A stretch of 64,000 nucleotides of DNA from Hysterangium stoloniferum (GCA_015178975.1 WHVD01000046.1:186001-250000), one strand, 5' to 3'. Shown: positions 22,162 through 36,022, numbered from the stretch's first letter. Notes: generated by a model from the sequence alone, not told the origin. Translations and numbers: made by a program.

Positions 22162-25100
22162 ATGGCGGACATGGAGATTGAGCTAGGCGAAGGGAGAAAT
22201 TCTACACCTCCAAGGGTGTCGCATACAACCATGGTTGAAGATCTACCTTCACCTCCACCTGATACACCCCCTCTCCAAACGGCAAATACTACTTATAAGA
22301 AACGCGTCAAGGAGTTCTGGGTATCACCTCCACGACTAGATCCCTCAGAGAAAGCTACATACAAGGATATTTCGAGTGGCATGGTAGCTGTGCAGCTGGA
22401 TTCCGACGAAGATCACATGCCAGTCGAGATTGTTGGCGAAATTCGACTTGGGACGGATCTCTACTATTGGGTGAATCATGAGAACGATGTGGTTTACCGG
22501 GTGAGTAGACGTGTTTTTGATTCAATAACAACACTTGACACGTTTTGAACGCGCAGCATCCCTTCAAATCATTCAGACAAGCACATCCTGACATTGTTGG
22601 CGCATATGGTATGCTTTTCAGTCTCCCATGAGGGTCAGTCAACTGTGCTTGACATACAAAATATAGAAGATGAAAAGGAAAATGGTTTTTTGGAAACATT
22701 GGATCCCAACTCATCACGTATACATCCCAAACATCGTGTTCGATTGCAACCTCCTGCCAAAGTGACGCGTTCTAAAGGAACAACAGTCTCTCGTCCCAAG
22801 TATACGCGGATCGAGGACTCCGATGAGGCAGCTTCCGACTCACAATCCGAGTCTGAGGACATCGGAGACGAGGACGATTTCAAAGCATCCAAGGGAAAGC
22901 TGACTAGGGCTGTTGGACCCCCCTCGCGCCGGAGCCGCCGCGCTGCTGGGAAACAGACTAACTATCGAGACATGTCCGCTAGTCCCCCGGCGCGCCCTGT
23001 TTCAACGAGGCGTGCCGCCGCGCGTCATGGCAATAATCAAAGTGCTTATGTTGATCATGACGAGGAGGAATATGAGGATGATTCCGATGAAGTTCGTCCG
23101 AAAAATAAGACTCTCCCGAAAAAGAAACCTATTCGGGGTCGTCTTTCCCGTGCAGCGTACGGAAACATTCGCCCGGTTGCTGATCTTTCCGACGATGAAT
23201 CTGATGATGAATCTGCCCTTCACGCTCACCGAGAAACCTGTGATAAGTGCCGGAAGAAAGCCGCTCACGTTCTCCTGGCCCAATTCTACAAAAAGCCCAA
23301 GGCAAAGCCTGGCCGGAAGAAAGCAACAGATGAATTTGAAGAGAGCGATGATGAGGAACAACGACTTACCGGACTAGGAGGATGGGTTCGATGGTATTTA
23401 ATTCTTCTTCTCCTCTCTCTTTTTGTTTTAAACCTTTTTCTTTATTTATTGACGTCTACCAATAGTATGAAATGTTGCGTTACGTCGCACTGGAAGTGTC
23501 TCACTCGTGCTCAACGTGATGAAATACTGAAAGCGGCTAGAGCAAAGGCGAAGGAATCTGAAGCTGCTGGCCTCAAACCACAAAAGAGAGATACTCTTGA
23601 AGCATACGATACAACGGAATTTTTCTGTAGCGCCTGCATCCAAGGGGGGATTTGCATGTACTGTCGCGAAACGGCGGTTGCTCCTGAGTCTCTTCCGGGG
23701 TTAAAGGCTGACGTGGACTTGGAGAACAAAGAAAACACGGATAAGATTGTCGAGCCTACAGCTAGCTTGTCCAAAGATATACCCGGATTAGAGAAAAACG
23801 TAACTCCTCCACCCGCGATTTTAGTTGTTGACTCGACTCCCCGCCAGGGCGAAGGGGATACAACGGCAGCTGGTTCAACTCCTAAAGCAGTCGCAGAGAC
23901 AGCTATCAGAGAAGATGCTATGGAAGTCGATTCGACGGCGAACATAGCTGCTGCACAACCCATTCCTGAGAAAGGATCTTCTTGTCTCCTTTTCCGCTGT
24001 GCAACTTGCAAGCGTCTTGCCCATTACGAACACCTCCCCCAACCCGATTCAAACGAAGTTTGGACTCCCGCCGAACTTGCACAGCACTATCAGCAGAACA
24101 ATGAGTGGAAGTGTACCGACTGCATATCGTTTGTATACCCTTTAGACAGGATCCTTGCCTGGAGGCCATACCCCGCCAATGCTGTGGAATCTTCTCGCCG
24201 TGCTGGCGAAGTACCTGATCATAGAGCGCTTCTCCCACGCGAGTACCTGGTCAAATGGATTGATAGGAGCTATCGCCGTCTGCAATGGGTGCCGCACATG
24301 TGGTTGCTATCTACTGCTCAGATGAAATTGAAGAATTTCTTGGCCAGTGGTCCTAAGGTCCAGCTTTTAGATACGCCAATCGATGACGTTATCACAGCTG
24401 ATACTGGCCTTACTGCCGACACATCTCTTTCAAAGGAGCATACACCCTCTTTCTTAATAACTGACGAAGTATCGAGGACATCTTCTACCCGTCCGGAATC
24501 TGAGCAGAGAGAAGAGCCGGCCAAACCCCTGCCTGATGCAGAAGCGAGGATACCACTGGCCTGGCGTACGGTCGACCGTGTCCTGGACGTACGGTTCTGG
24601 GTCCCAGACGGTCGGCGGCAAGCCCTTCAGCACAAGAGGTCCAAGTCTCGGAAAGGCAAGGGCAGGGACAAGAGCGTAATAAAACGTGTTGAGAGCGAAT
24701 CAGAGGATGAACTCGATGAAGAGGTTGAAGCAGAAATTGAAGCCGAACGCATTGCTGCACGTATGACAGGCGAGGAGCCTAGCGAGGACCTGTTGGAAAT
24801 TGTGGACGAGTGGGAGGAGCGTACTGGCTACTCAGTTTCTGTCGATCAAGCCGGGGATGTAATCTGGGCTTTTGTGAAATGGAACGAACTGTCCTACGAA
24901 GAAGGTAAGTCAATTTCCACAAATTAATTTTCTGTCGTTGAGTCCCTCCTAGCAACGTGGGACTCACCACCAGCGCCTGAGGATCCTAGTTACGCCGCGT
25001 TTGAGAAAGCCTTTCAGCGTTTCCTCGATTCCCGTGAGGTTTTTGTAGTGAAGAAGGATAAGAAGGCTGCGAAGGAGTTTGATTTGCGACCTAAGCATTT

Positions 25101-28100
25101 GTTTGAGCAAAGGCACCTGGCTCTGACAACCGACCCCGATTCAGGTCAGGAGGGAAAGCTGATGCCTTTCCAAGTATGTGTACGAGTTTGGACGTTGAGC
25201 CTATGGATTAAAAAAATATCGATTTAGTTGATCGGTGTGAATTGGCTATATCGCAATTGGTGGCGCCATCAACCTTCCATTTTGGCCGACGACATGGGTC
25301 TTGTAAGTTTTTTGACAACAATCAAATCATTTGATCCTCTCAACGCTCGATCCAGGGGAAGACAGTTCAGATAACAAGTTTCCTTGGGCATCTTCTTGGA
25401 TCCTACGAGGCCTCGCCGACATTAGTTATCGTCCCCAATTCAACTATCACGAACTGGCTTCGCGAATTTGACAAATGGGCACCCCGTCTTCGTGTTGTCC
25501 CTTTCAATGGCGATGCAAAGTCTCGAGACATAATTCGTCAATACGAGTTATACCATGACTCCGTGACCAGCGGGTGTACAAACCTCAAGTTCAATGTTCT
25601 CGTCACCACCTACGAGACACTAATTGGGAAAGATTTTTCGACTGTTTTCAAACGTGTTCCCAGGTGGGAACTCTTAATTGTAGACGAAGGTCAACGGTGT
25701 AAATCATTTATTCAATCCTACTTTCAACTGTCGGGCCATTAACGCGATTTGTTCTAGTGAAGAGTGACTCTAGTCTATTGTTCAAACGTCTCAACGAACT
25801 GAACGCGCTTCATCGTATTCTTATGACTGGGGTGTGTTCCTGTACTCGTGCATAGATGCACATTTACTCAAGATAATTTCAGACACCTTTGAACAACAAT
25901 ATCCGAGAGCTCTTCAACCTGATGAACTTCCTTGACGCTGATGAATGGAGTGACTTGGAAGCTCTGGAAAAGGAACATGAGGTATTGACCGAGGATTTAA
26001 TATTGAAGCTCCATGAGGTGATTGGTTATCATAATGTAATGTAATTGTATCTGTTGCTGATGAAATTTTTCTAGCGCTTGAAACCGTACTTCCTTCGCAG
26101 GACGAAAGCGTGAGTACTCTTCGCTTATTAGATTTTATATTATCTTAAATGATTGATAACTTAGGGATGTGCTCAAACTACCACCAAAGGTGATTTCAAA
26201 TCAAGGTCACTATTAGATATTTTTTACTGACACCTGATTATTAGAATGAAGTAATCGTACCAGTATCCATGACTGCCATTCAAAAAGAGGTCTACAAGTC
26301 GCTTTTGAGTGAGTTTACGGCGAAATAGGGAGTGGTGTGAATTTCTTCTAAGTATCCAACCAGGTCAAAACGTGGAGATTCTGGGGTCTCTGACGCAGTC
26401 AACCTCACGTGTTAACAATGCAATCAAGAAGTCTAACCTTAACAATCTACTAATGCAGCTTAGAAAGTACGCCCCTCATTTTAGCCTATGATCATCGACA
26501 TTCAGCTCACTTCATCCTAGGTGTCTACAACACCCTTATCTCGTATCCCCGGAATTAGAGCCTTCTGGCCCTCATCTAACAAAGCAAGCTGCGCACGTCA
26601 ATCTTCGTGATGCTAGTGCCAAGCTTCGCTTGCTTCATATGATGTTACCTAAACTGAAGGCTAAGGGCCATAGAGTGCTCCTCTTTAGCCAGGTTGGTTC
26701 AAACCCAATACGATAAGAAATTCCTTAACTGTCTCACTTTTTTTTGTAGTTTGTGATTGCTTTAGATATCATAGAGGACTTCATTACCGGGGAAAATTAT
26801 AACTTCCTACGTCTTGTAAGGAGACAAGAAATTATCACTACTCAACCATTAATTTTTTTCCTACAGGATGGTAATACCAAACAAAGTCAACGGCAAAAGG
26901 ATATGGACTTGTTTAATAAACCGGATTCGGACGTATTCATATATCTCCTCTCTACTCGTGCTGGAGGTGTCGGTATAAATTTATGGTCTGCGGATACAGT
27001 CATCATCTTCGATCCAGATTTCAATCCACACCAAGACTTGCAGGTTAGTCTTGATTCGTTTAATAACCAATTTATTGAATATTTTTCATCCCTACCTAGG
27101 CAATTTCTCGGGCTCATCGCTATGGGCAGACGAAATCAGTGCTTGTGTTCAAATTTATGGTAAAAGGCGCTGCAGAAGGTGAGTTATCTTTTTTTTTCTT
27201 TCACCAAGTCCATTTCCCTGAAAATTTTTCAGAGCGAATCGTGCAGACTGGCAAAAAGAAGCTCGCGCTCGACCACCTCATCGTACAGAAAATGGATGAA
27301 GACGGTGTGTCTGATGACGTGCAATCTATTTTAACCTTTGGAGCCAAAGCGATATTTGAGAATTCCGAAGTCAACGATATACACTGTCAGTCTTCTTTTT
27401 CGACTCACTGTTGCGTTGTTAAACACTGAACTTCGACCCAGACTCGGAGGCGGATATCGACAAGCTAATCGAGCGAACCGAGCTAGAAGGTGATAAGGTC
27501 GCCGAATCGGCCGAATCAGGATTCGGATTTGCCAAGCTTTGGGTGGTAGAGAAAGATTCGATGGAGGAAATAATAGAGGATACACCTCCAGACACTGAAG
27601 AAAACGGATTCTGGGAGGACGTTCTGGCCCGAGCAACAAACGAGAAAGCGAAGGCCAAAGCGGCTGAGGTTACTGGCCGTGGGGCTAAGAGAAAGGCAGC
27701 TGCCATCCAGGTATGTCATCTCACCTTTTTGTGATTAGTCACAGTTTAATTGCTTGCAGAAATATACCTATGACGATGAATCTCCGGAGAAGTTACTGCC
27801 AAAGAAGCGTAGGAAGAGTACTGACGATGACGTCCCGTATAACGTTTCTGAACACGACAGCGACAATGATCGATCAGGTCCATCAAGCCCTCATACTCCC
27901 ACAGAGCTATCGACAGACGACGAATTGCTGCCTCGGCCGCAACCTCAAAGAGCCGACCCCTTTCTCTCTATTAATCAACCTCCAGCACCAGTGGAAGAGA
28001 AACAGCTGCGATCGTACAAACCTGCCGTCACTACGATCCAAAATCACAAACGCGTTGATCCTGATGATTCTGATGACGAGCGACCTTGCGGCTTGTGTCA

Positions 28101-28682
28101 TGGCTTGCATGGCCCAGGGGAGTGTTTCATGACACAAAACCCAGAAAATTTGGTGGATTATCGACGTATGTTATTGACCGAGTCTCGAGAGACCATGAAG
28201 TTGCGACGTGCCGCAGTGCAGGCCATTGATTCGTATCTCGCCTCTCGAGGGCTTACCCATCTTGTCAAAAGTCAAGGGCTTCTTTTCACTGAAAACAGTG
28301 CCCCTCTGAGGAAGAAACACAAATCCCGAAGCAATAATAAGGTCAGGCAGACTGCATCCGCTTCGACCACTCGGCCTTTGACTCCCGAGAAAGTGAATCA
28401 ACGCCAACAGGAAGGCATCTGTGTTATTTGCGGGGGCGGTATACATCTTGTAAAAGTCTGCCCGGTCGTTAAAGCAGGGCCGGCTAGGTTTGTTGCCTTC
28501 ATTTTACGTCGTTTTATGCTCACATGCCTCATAATAGTGTGAGCGCAGCAATAAGTCGTCTTTCTACCAACACACAACACTTTCCCATCATTAATATACT
28601 GCGATCTATCCTTTCACAAGACATGTCTCAAGATACATCAGGGAATTGGGAATTGGCCCGCAACTTCAGACATCCCTATTGA
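22162..28682 (+). CDS. CHD3/Mit1-like chromatin remodelling ATPase
   Basis: A large gene with about 20 short introns runs from ATG 22162 to TGA 28680-28682; I estimate about 1,800 residues. Order: an N-terminal part to 22610; a disordered acidic, K/R-rich segment; split PHD-type zinc finger blocks (CDKCRKK, CMKCCVTSHWKC, FFCSAC at 23245-23640; FRCATCK and WKCTDC at 23995-24125); chromodomains (YLVKWIDRSY near 24250; VDRVLDV near 24570 to FVKWNELSYEE); then a SNF2 ATPase: WLYRNWW, ADDMGLGKTVQ split by an intron (25290-25370), DEGQRLKSD, MTGTPLNNNIRELFNLMNFL. Helicase C motifs follow: VLLFSQ, DGNTKQ, LSTRAGGVGINLWSADTVI, ARAHRYGQ-like SRAHRYGQ. The C-terminus has two Cys clusters (CGLCHGLHGPGEC, CVICGGGIHLVKVC). 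DEGQ replacing DEAH is usual for fungal Mit1/CHD3 proteins as I recall. It would slide nucleosomes in heterochromatic silencing (SHREC/NuRD-like), in the nucleus. The 22594 frame start belongs to an intron and is not the true N-terminus. Confidence 0.9.
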
Positions 28683-30269
28683 CGCTACATCAGATAATGT
28701 CTTCGAGATAAGATATATCCTATATCAGAGGTAGGATATAATCCGTTGGTGCTAGCCTAGTATCCATAGCCACTAGCTAGTGGTAGTGCATTCTAGCACG
28801 ACTATGTGGATTTTAGATACCAATTAAACATGTTATTGCCTGTATACTTGTAATTGTTTTATGCTATAATGTAGTATATATAGTGTCTTACATAGTTGCA
28901 TGGAAAGAGGTAATGTCTAGAGTCACAGTCCTTCCCTCTGATTCCTAGGTTTAAGTCGTACCTTCGACATTTCCTAAACGGTGTTCGATTCTCTATTTCT
29001 ATTTCTATTTCCTTTTTTAAACACAGTTTTATAGTCTGTTAGGACTTCGTCCCATAGTCAACTGCAAGTACATGAATACATTCCCCCTATTCCTAGATTT
29101 GCGTAGATTACTGCTCGATTCTCAAGTGACTCGGATCGCTCGGAAACGGAATTGCTTATTTTTATCGTGGGTTAGAAGAATTCAGAGGTGACTTCATTTA
29201 TTATCCGATTGGGGAATATTTGATGTGATATTCCCTCGTAAACTCTTTAGGGGTGTCATAGAAATTGCTAAAATCCCTCTACAGAGCCCAGTGTGCCACA
29301 GAGAAATCAAGATTTTCAATGAACTGAGCCCGTTAAACTGCTTTGGAGCGGCTCGACTGACTCGCGCTCGAAAATCTATTTCTACGGCTACAAATGGTGT
29401 ACCCGAACTTGAGCGTTAAAACAATCATTCTACTACTCGATGACGGTGACTCGGCGGGACCACCTCAATCCCGCCAAGTCCAAGCGATGTACGGACCAGC
29501 GTGCGACCGTCTGATGGATTAACTCACCTCTATTCTATCACCTTACAGTGTACCACGAACGAACAGCTCTGACACCTTTATCTTCAAAGATGGCTTATCC
29601 TACTGACCATGCATGAGTAACTGTATATTGAAACCTGCACAGATTATAGTGGATTATAAGAACATCCCATTAGGTTTTTAGTGAGCTACTGGTTGCCGCT
29701 TCGCACCTCGTAAGAAACTAACCATTAGTAAACTTAAAAAAATGAGAAGTAAAAGATTAAGCTAAGTATGTTCCACAATACTCTGTAGTGCTCTGGGAAT
29801 GTCAGCTTGTTCCCAAATCATTAGCTTATATTCAAACGCTTTGGCGAATGAGCTGTTCCTTATTTTTATTTTTATTTTTGTGGAGCTATACGAGAAGAGC
29901 CAAGTAGCCAAGCCGTACGCGGCTCATGCCAGGCTCTTGTAGAGTACAGGACCGGATTTCGTAGACATGTCGAACATTAATAATTCAGCCATATAACGTC
30001 TGTTATGGCATAGCCGCCGCCGCCACCTGAGGAAAGGCATCTACGTACAGTATTAGTTAAACTTCTAATAGTGGGACTCAAGTTATAGTAATACGCATTA
30101 AAATCCCGGCAATACTCTCCTTTAGAGAGGTATGGGTATGCTAACCTCGTTGTCATATTTTCCAGGACTTTTTTCCAAGTGGTTTTCACCAGTTTTATCG
30201 GGAAGGCCCGTCTCTTATACTACGGCTAGAATGTCAAGTTTGAACGTCACGCTAACGTATTTGTCCATT
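28683..30269. other. Intergenic, no gene seen
   Basis: A+T-rich spacer with short homopolymer and TTTCTA runs (29000-29015; 29860-29880). No open frame, RNA or repeat could be supported. Confidence 0.5.
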
Positions 30270-30907
30270 CATTTTTACTTGTTCGGCCATAAGGATGGCG
30301 AAGAGCCTGTTCTTACCCGCGTTTGGCTTGTTTGGGCATTATAATCTGCCAGACCGAGCCCAAAATCGCCCGAGCGTAGCACCTCTGGGCCAGGCATCCC
30401 CAGAGCTTGACCAGACCTTTTCCACTAGCCTCCATATCGTGCCCCGGCTTGGGCATTCGCATCCCAGAAGGATGTGTTCTATGTCCTCATTTGATTGGTA
30501 CCGCTCACACTCGGCTCGTCTTTCTAGGGACGGGATGCTGGTCTACCACTGACCGAACCGTGTAGGAGCCGTGTAGTGACTTTGACAGGAAATTGCATAC
30601 GTTCCTTTGGACCTGCTTATTTCTGACGGACTTCCATATCCGCCCCTCTGTAGATCGTTGCCCAGTCCAGTCCTCGACTTCGAGCTGAACCCTGCCTATC
30701 ACGCTGGCTGTCGCGTTTCCCACCTGTCCCACCTGCATTTCTAGGAGGCCGTTGTAGGCGGGACTACGTGACTCTGCTGAGCTGGACGCCCCTAATCTCG
30801 AGGGTGTCCTCCATGTCCAAATTCAGCATGTCTGGGAAGTCTTGTTGGGATATGTGGTTCGGATCCTAAGTACCAACATGTGCCTATAGTAGTCATAGAT
30901 ACCTATA

Positions 30908-31051
30908 CAGTCAACTCCCTCATAACCCATACAATTATGGAGTAACCAAGTTGCTAAGCGGGTTTTAATACCTCCCTGATAACACATACTCCCTGATAAC
31001 ACCTACTTCTGAGCCTATCCCAAAGGGTATGTGTTATGAGGGAGTCGACTG
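30908..31051. mobile_element. MITE, Tc1/mariner-type, 144 bp
   Basis: Terminal inverted repeats of 25 bp differ at two positions: CAGTCAACTCCCTCATAAC at the left and, complemented, CAGTCGACTCCCTCATAAC at the right. TA flanks both ends (30906-30907, 31052-31053), the hallmark of Tc1/mariner/pogo insertion. No coding capacity. Confidence 0.8.
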
Positions 31052-31105
31052 TAGTAGTCCTTATCCATGGGTTTAGTTCTGTCCACCATGGGGTCGTCTG
31101 AGTTC

Positions 31106-31171
31106 GGTCACTTCTGGTGACGAGTCTGGTCATTTCTGGTGACGAGTCTGGTCACTTCTGGTGACGAGTCT
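31106..31171. repeat. 22-bp tandem repeat, three units
   Basis: GGTCACTTCTGGTGACGAGT plus CT is repeated three times with one T/C difference in the second unit. It lies within the LINE relic; no function is evident. Confidence 0.8.
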
Positions 31172-31573
31172 GTGTCTGAGTGGTGGTCTATTTGGCCACT
31201 AGGTCACTATTTTGTGCCTCAATCTCCCCCTTCATTCGATCATTCTAACAAGACTTTGGCCACCCCTTGGGCCGCTAGCCTATCCGCCCCTTCATTTCCC
31301 TGATCGCCACCATGGCCTTTTACTTTCATAATAACGGGGTTTCCCCCCCTCCATCGAGGAGCGGGTGCTGTTACCTGTAGAAGCTCTCCGTTTGTTTCTC
31401 CTACCCATCCTTCACTCTCATCCTTTGTTAGATTGCGTGTCAGGAATCTATAACATATTTGAAGTCCGACCTGATCGGATCATTGTTAGGAAGAATTTTT
31501 TGGGCCGCTACTAGCGCTGCAGCGATTTCCCCTTCATTATTTGTGTTGGACTAGCTTGAAGGCCTTAATTTAT

Positions 31574-32082
31574 ATGTTGACTCAATCGACGGACAAGCGC
31601 TGTCCGGATAACATGTCCCTTTGCAGGGCCCATTGTCTCGGCGCGGCGGCTTGGCGTGATTGTGACATCTAGCGCACAGTGCTTCTGGAGCACCTGATCC
31701 AGACGACGACAGGGTGATGATGCTAGTAGAAGACAGGACCTTTTAATTGATTGGAAGAGACAGATGCCATTTATTCACGGTTGGACGGCTCTATGGGGAC
31801 GTCTTCCACGGCACTTGATCTATGACAGGTCAAACGTTTTGTTGATGACCTTCTGAGGAAACTGTTTCTGTCATCGGAAGCCGTCGGACATTGCCTGCCG
31901 GTGATTATTTCCCATGCATGCCGTCATTTGCTCCACCATGGAAAAGTTGATAGATCCCATTTCTTTCGATGACAGGTGGCTATTTTACATCAAACAGCAA
32001 TGCTCACGGATAGAGTAATTAAAGCTTGACAGTTAATGGGGGGTACTTCCAAGCCATCTCACAACCACATGTGTCTGAACAA
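31574..32082. other. Intergenic upstream of hydrophobin array
   Basis: No gene or hydrophobin remnant was found. The repeated unit of the array starts at about 32083, without a hydrophobin body before it. Confidence 0.4.
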
Positions 32083-33553
32083 AGTATTGATTCAAGTGTA
32101 GCAAAGAACCGCTTGAAAAATGAACTGGACGTAAATACAGGGACCATGCTTGGCGAGTGGTTCTAAGGATGACTGATACATCAATAATTAATAGTTATTA
32201 AACATTCAAGGAGTCAACAATTTAATCAATCGCCTTACTCAGTTCTAGCGTTCTACCACTTCCTGAATGCCGCTCGGCATGACCTCACAAAAAACCAAGC
32301 CGGGTGACCAAGTATTTGGGTTCTTTTAAAATCCAAGAAATGAAGGCATGATTTTCATAAAATTAAGCGGTATTGGCAGTCCCACGAACAAAATTGTGTT
32401 GGACTCGACCCACCAGGCAACGCCCGATTGCCGGGTTCGTCCCGTGACACCAAAAAACACAAGACGGGAAGAACTGGATTGGTCGACACTGGCCACTCAC
32501 ACGGAGAAGATAAAGTATGCAACAGCTGATGGCTCTCGCACAGAATCTCTCAGTTGCATATTTGTGGGGTTCTGTGCCTGAACAGTACACTCACTATTAT
32601 AAACGTATTCAATTGTCAGTGCCAGCATCTAAATTTCGGAGCCGACCACATGGCCAAGTGTGGTCTAGATCAAGGTGCCGCGACCATATTCAAATCACAT
32701 CATTGACTAGTACCCACACCCAGACAGGATTCACAATGGCTATTGTAAATCACTTCATGTAGGACGTCAAGCTGTCGCAATTTCCTAGACTTCGTCTTTG
32801 TTTAGTCGAAGACCGACAGAGAATGTACACAAGTCAATCAATTCGTCCCCATCTAGAAAAATTACTCCGCATTCTGAAATACATTTTACGCTTGGATCCA
32901 GGCATCAACTGTTAATTCCGTGGGGAACAAAATCGAATAATAGTCGTGCGATCCGGTTTCGGAAAGCAGATCAAGACACAAAAATGGTGCTTCTCCGGGA
33001 ACTTGGACCAGTGTTTGGACACTTCATTTCGCGGCAAAAATGCTTCCCAGCAACGTTGGTGTAATTTCACAGTTTTGTTTTACCGAACTTCCATATTACA
33101 TCGTCATGATACGTCATCCGATCTCATGACCTGAAAGACTTCTTATTCTGTTTCCAGAGTGGCCGTTGATCTTGTCACTCTCAAAGGGGTTTTCTCGCGA
33201 AATCAAATTTCCATAACCAAGTGAGCAGAACTAGTTTTATGGTAAATATTATGTAGTATTGCCATTACCAATTACAAGTAATAATGTCACTATGGCTTGT
33301 TGGACTTATTAGCTTATACATTCTGTTGAGCCTAATCACTGTGTGTTAACATCTCAATTCGTTATTCCGTTCTATCATAACGCGGAGACAGACGCATCTG
33401 TGGCTGTCAAAGGTCATTTATTCCTTACTCAAGTACTCTTCCACGTGCTGAACTGCATGTTAAACCTTACGTCGGAGTGCAGGAATGCAATATGGAAAGG
33501 GGGGTTATGAAAAAAGAGGTGAAAAACAACATAGCTGTGCAGGATTTGGAACC

Positions 33554-33559
33554 TATAAA
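33554..33559 (+). promoter_or_regulatory. TATA box of hydrophobin 1
   Basis: TATAAA within the conserved GGAACCTATAAAGAGCC, 93 bp before the ATG. Preceded by CATAGCTGTGCAGGAT-like sequence, which is kept in all four units and may be a shared activator site. Confidence 0.7.
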
Positions 33560-33646
33560 GAGCCTGCCTCTGTATCTTGTTTCTGCAGTTCAATAACATT
33601 TACTGAACTACTCAGCTACTTTTCTTCACTCACACTCACAATCAAC

Positions 33647-34132
33647 ATGTTCGCTAAATCCATCGTTGCCCTTGGAATCTTCAGTATCCTCGCTGTCGCC
33701 GCCCCCAGCCCCCAAACATCCCAGTGCAACACGGGTAAGCCCAATTAAATATCCAGACTGTATTTAATCTCATAATTGACTGACAATATTTTAGGGACGG
33801 CTCAGTGCTGCACCACTGTTGGCGCCGCCACCAGTGCCAGCGTCGTCAACGCCCTTGGCCTCCTCGCCGGGCTCCTTAGCGGAATCACAGGTGTCGTTGG
33901 AATAGGATGCTTGCCGATCATGTCAGTCTTTTAGCAGTTATTCCCTTTATTATTATCATTTAACCAATAACTATTTCGACAGTGGTAGTGTCAACTGTGC
34001 CCAGCAGCCCGTCTGCTGCACTGGCAACAAGTTTAACGGACTTGTGAGTTCTTTTATTAATCGTTCTTTTTGATGATATTTATGTTACTATAATAATAGA
34101 TCAACATTGGCTGCTCCCCCATCTCTCTTTGA
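33647..34132 (+). CDS. Class I hydrophobin 1
   Basis: Four exons (33647-33734, 33795-33921, 33983-34043, 34100-34132) give 102 residues. A signal peptide (MFAKSIVALGIFSILAVAA) precedes the eight-cysteine pattern: C, then six residues, CC, 32 residues, C, eight residues, C-AQQPV-CC, 12 residues, and the last C in GCSPISL. This is class I spacing. Hydrophobins are secreted and self-assemble at air-water interfaces, coating aerial hyphae and fruit bodies. A TATA box lies 93 bp upstream. Introns are at the same places as in the other three genes. No defects seen. Confidence 0.9.
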
Positions 34133-35929
34133 TCGTTACGGTTTCTATGTGAATCAAGTTATGGGCGGACATTCAGTGCTATGTAGTAGCTATTGTCTAC
34201 GTTAGCTCTGCATGATTGATTATATAAAATATTTCCACTAAATATGCGAGAATTGCAAAAAGTATTGATCCAAGTGTGCAGCAAAGAACAAGAAGTCGAA
34301 AAAAGGAAATTGGACGTAAATATAGGACCATACTTGACGAGTGGTTCTAGTAATGACTGATACACCAATAATCAATAGTTTTTAAACATTCAAGGAATCA
34401 ACAATTTAATCAATGGCCTTACCCAGTTCAAAATTTCCTAAATGCCGTTCGGCATGACCCCACAAACCACCGAGCTCGGGTCACCAGGCACTTGGGTTCT
34501 TTAAAAATCCAAGAATTGAAGGCATGATTTTCATAAACTTAAGGGGTACGGTTTCGGCGTCCCACGAAGAAAATTGTTCAAAATGTGAGTGCCAGAAATA
34601 AAAGCGATAGTGTTTCCCCGTCCCCATTCTCTGACAGTCGCAAGCCTCATGCGTGCAATGTGGCACTGTAAGTGGTTGATTATGTCGTGCTATGATTAAC
34701 GCGTAAATATGGTCAGAGGGCTGGATAATAAGGCGTACAGCGGTGCAGCAAGTAACAAAATTGTGTTGGACTCGACCCGCAAGACGGGACCAGGCAACGC
34801 CCGATTGCCGGGGTCGTCCTGTACGGGAAGAACTGGATTGGTTGACACTGGTGGCCACTCACACGGAGAAGATCAAGTATGCAACGGCTGATGGCTCTCT
34901 GCACAGAATCTGTCAGTTGCATGTTTCTCCGGTTCTGTGCCTGAACGGCACACATTATTATTAGGGGATTCAATTGTCAGTGCCCGCATCAAAACCTCGG
35001 AGCCGATCACGGGTGGGTCTAGAACAAGGTGCCGCGGACATATCCCAATCACATCATTGACAGACCCACACCCTCGGACAGGATTCATAATGACGAGTAA
35101 AATCTTTTCATAAATGTCGGAAGGATGTCAAACTGTCGTGGAAGACCGACAGAGAATGTACACACGTCAATCAATTCGTCGCCATCTAGGAAAATTGCTC
35201 CGCATTCTAAAATACATTTTACTCGTAGATCCAGGCATCAACTGTTGATTACTTGAGGAAAAAAATCCAATAATAGTCGTGCGATCCGAGTACGGAAAGC
35301 AGATCGGGACACAAGCATGATGCTTCTCCAGGAACCTGGACCACTGTTTGGACACTTCATTTCGCGGCAAACACGTTTTCTCGCAACGTTGGTGTGATCT
35401 CACAGTGTTTTTTTTTACCGAACTTCCATATTACATTGACATGATGCAGGCAGGCCTGTCAAAGTACATTATCCGATCTCATGTCCTGAAAGACTTCTCC
35501 TTATATTCTGATTTCAGAATAGCCGCTGATCTTGTCACTCTTAAGCGGGTTTCTTCGCCAAATCAAATCAAATTTCCATAAACAAGTGAGCAGAACTAGT
35601 TTTATTGTAATATTATATAATACTGCCATTACCAAGTACAGGTAATAATGTCGCTATGGCTTGCTGGACTTGTTGGCTTATATATATATCCTGTTGAGCT
35701 TAATCACTGTGTGTTAACATCTCAATTCGTTACTCGGTTCTATCGTTATGCGGAGACAGACGGTTTCTTGGCTGGCCGTTTGTTCCTTACTCAGGTATTC
35801 ATCCTCGTGATGAGCTGCATATTAAACGCTACGCTGGAGTGCACCGATGCAACATGGAAATGAAATGAAATGAAATTATGAAAAAAGGGGTGAAAAATTT
35901 AACAGCATAGCTGTGCAGGATGTGGAACC

Positions 35930-35935
35930 TATAAA
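35930..35935 (+). promoter_or_regulatory. TATA box of hydrophobin 2
   Basis: TATAAA in GGAACCTATAAAGAGCC, 93 bp before the ATG, as in the other units. Confidence 0.7.
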
Positions 35936-36022
35936 GAGCCTACCTCTGCATCTTGTTTCTGCAGTTCAATCACATTCACCGAACTACTCAGCTACTTTTC
36001 TTCACTAACACTCACAATCAAC

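Larger units (their letters stand above)
30270..31573 (-). pseudogene. LINE-type RNase H/zinc-tail relic
   Basis: Minus-strand reading from 31573 shows RNase H-like blocks (ESEGWVGE near 31400; KGHGGDQGNEGADRLAAQG near 31270) and a C-terminal zinc-type tail (ECERYQSNEDIEHILLGCECP near 30480-30420, followed by RTIWRLVEKVW-like sequence). This arrangement is found in the RNase H and tail of basidiomycete non-LTR elements and the RNase H proteins derived from them. Several stops and frameshifts, a MITE (30908-31051) and a tandem repeat (31106-31171) break it. Inactive. Confidence 0.6.

Noticed and set aside
22594-22663. An independent start of a 777-residue protein at 22594
   Set aside because: The first part is an intron (GTATGC..ATATAG with a CTTGAC branch site); splicing joins 22610 to about 22664 in frame with the upstream exons.
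30905-31055. The inverted repeat as a transcription terminator or hairpin RNA
   Set aside because: TA flanks and 25-bp ends fit a Tc1/mariner MITE better.
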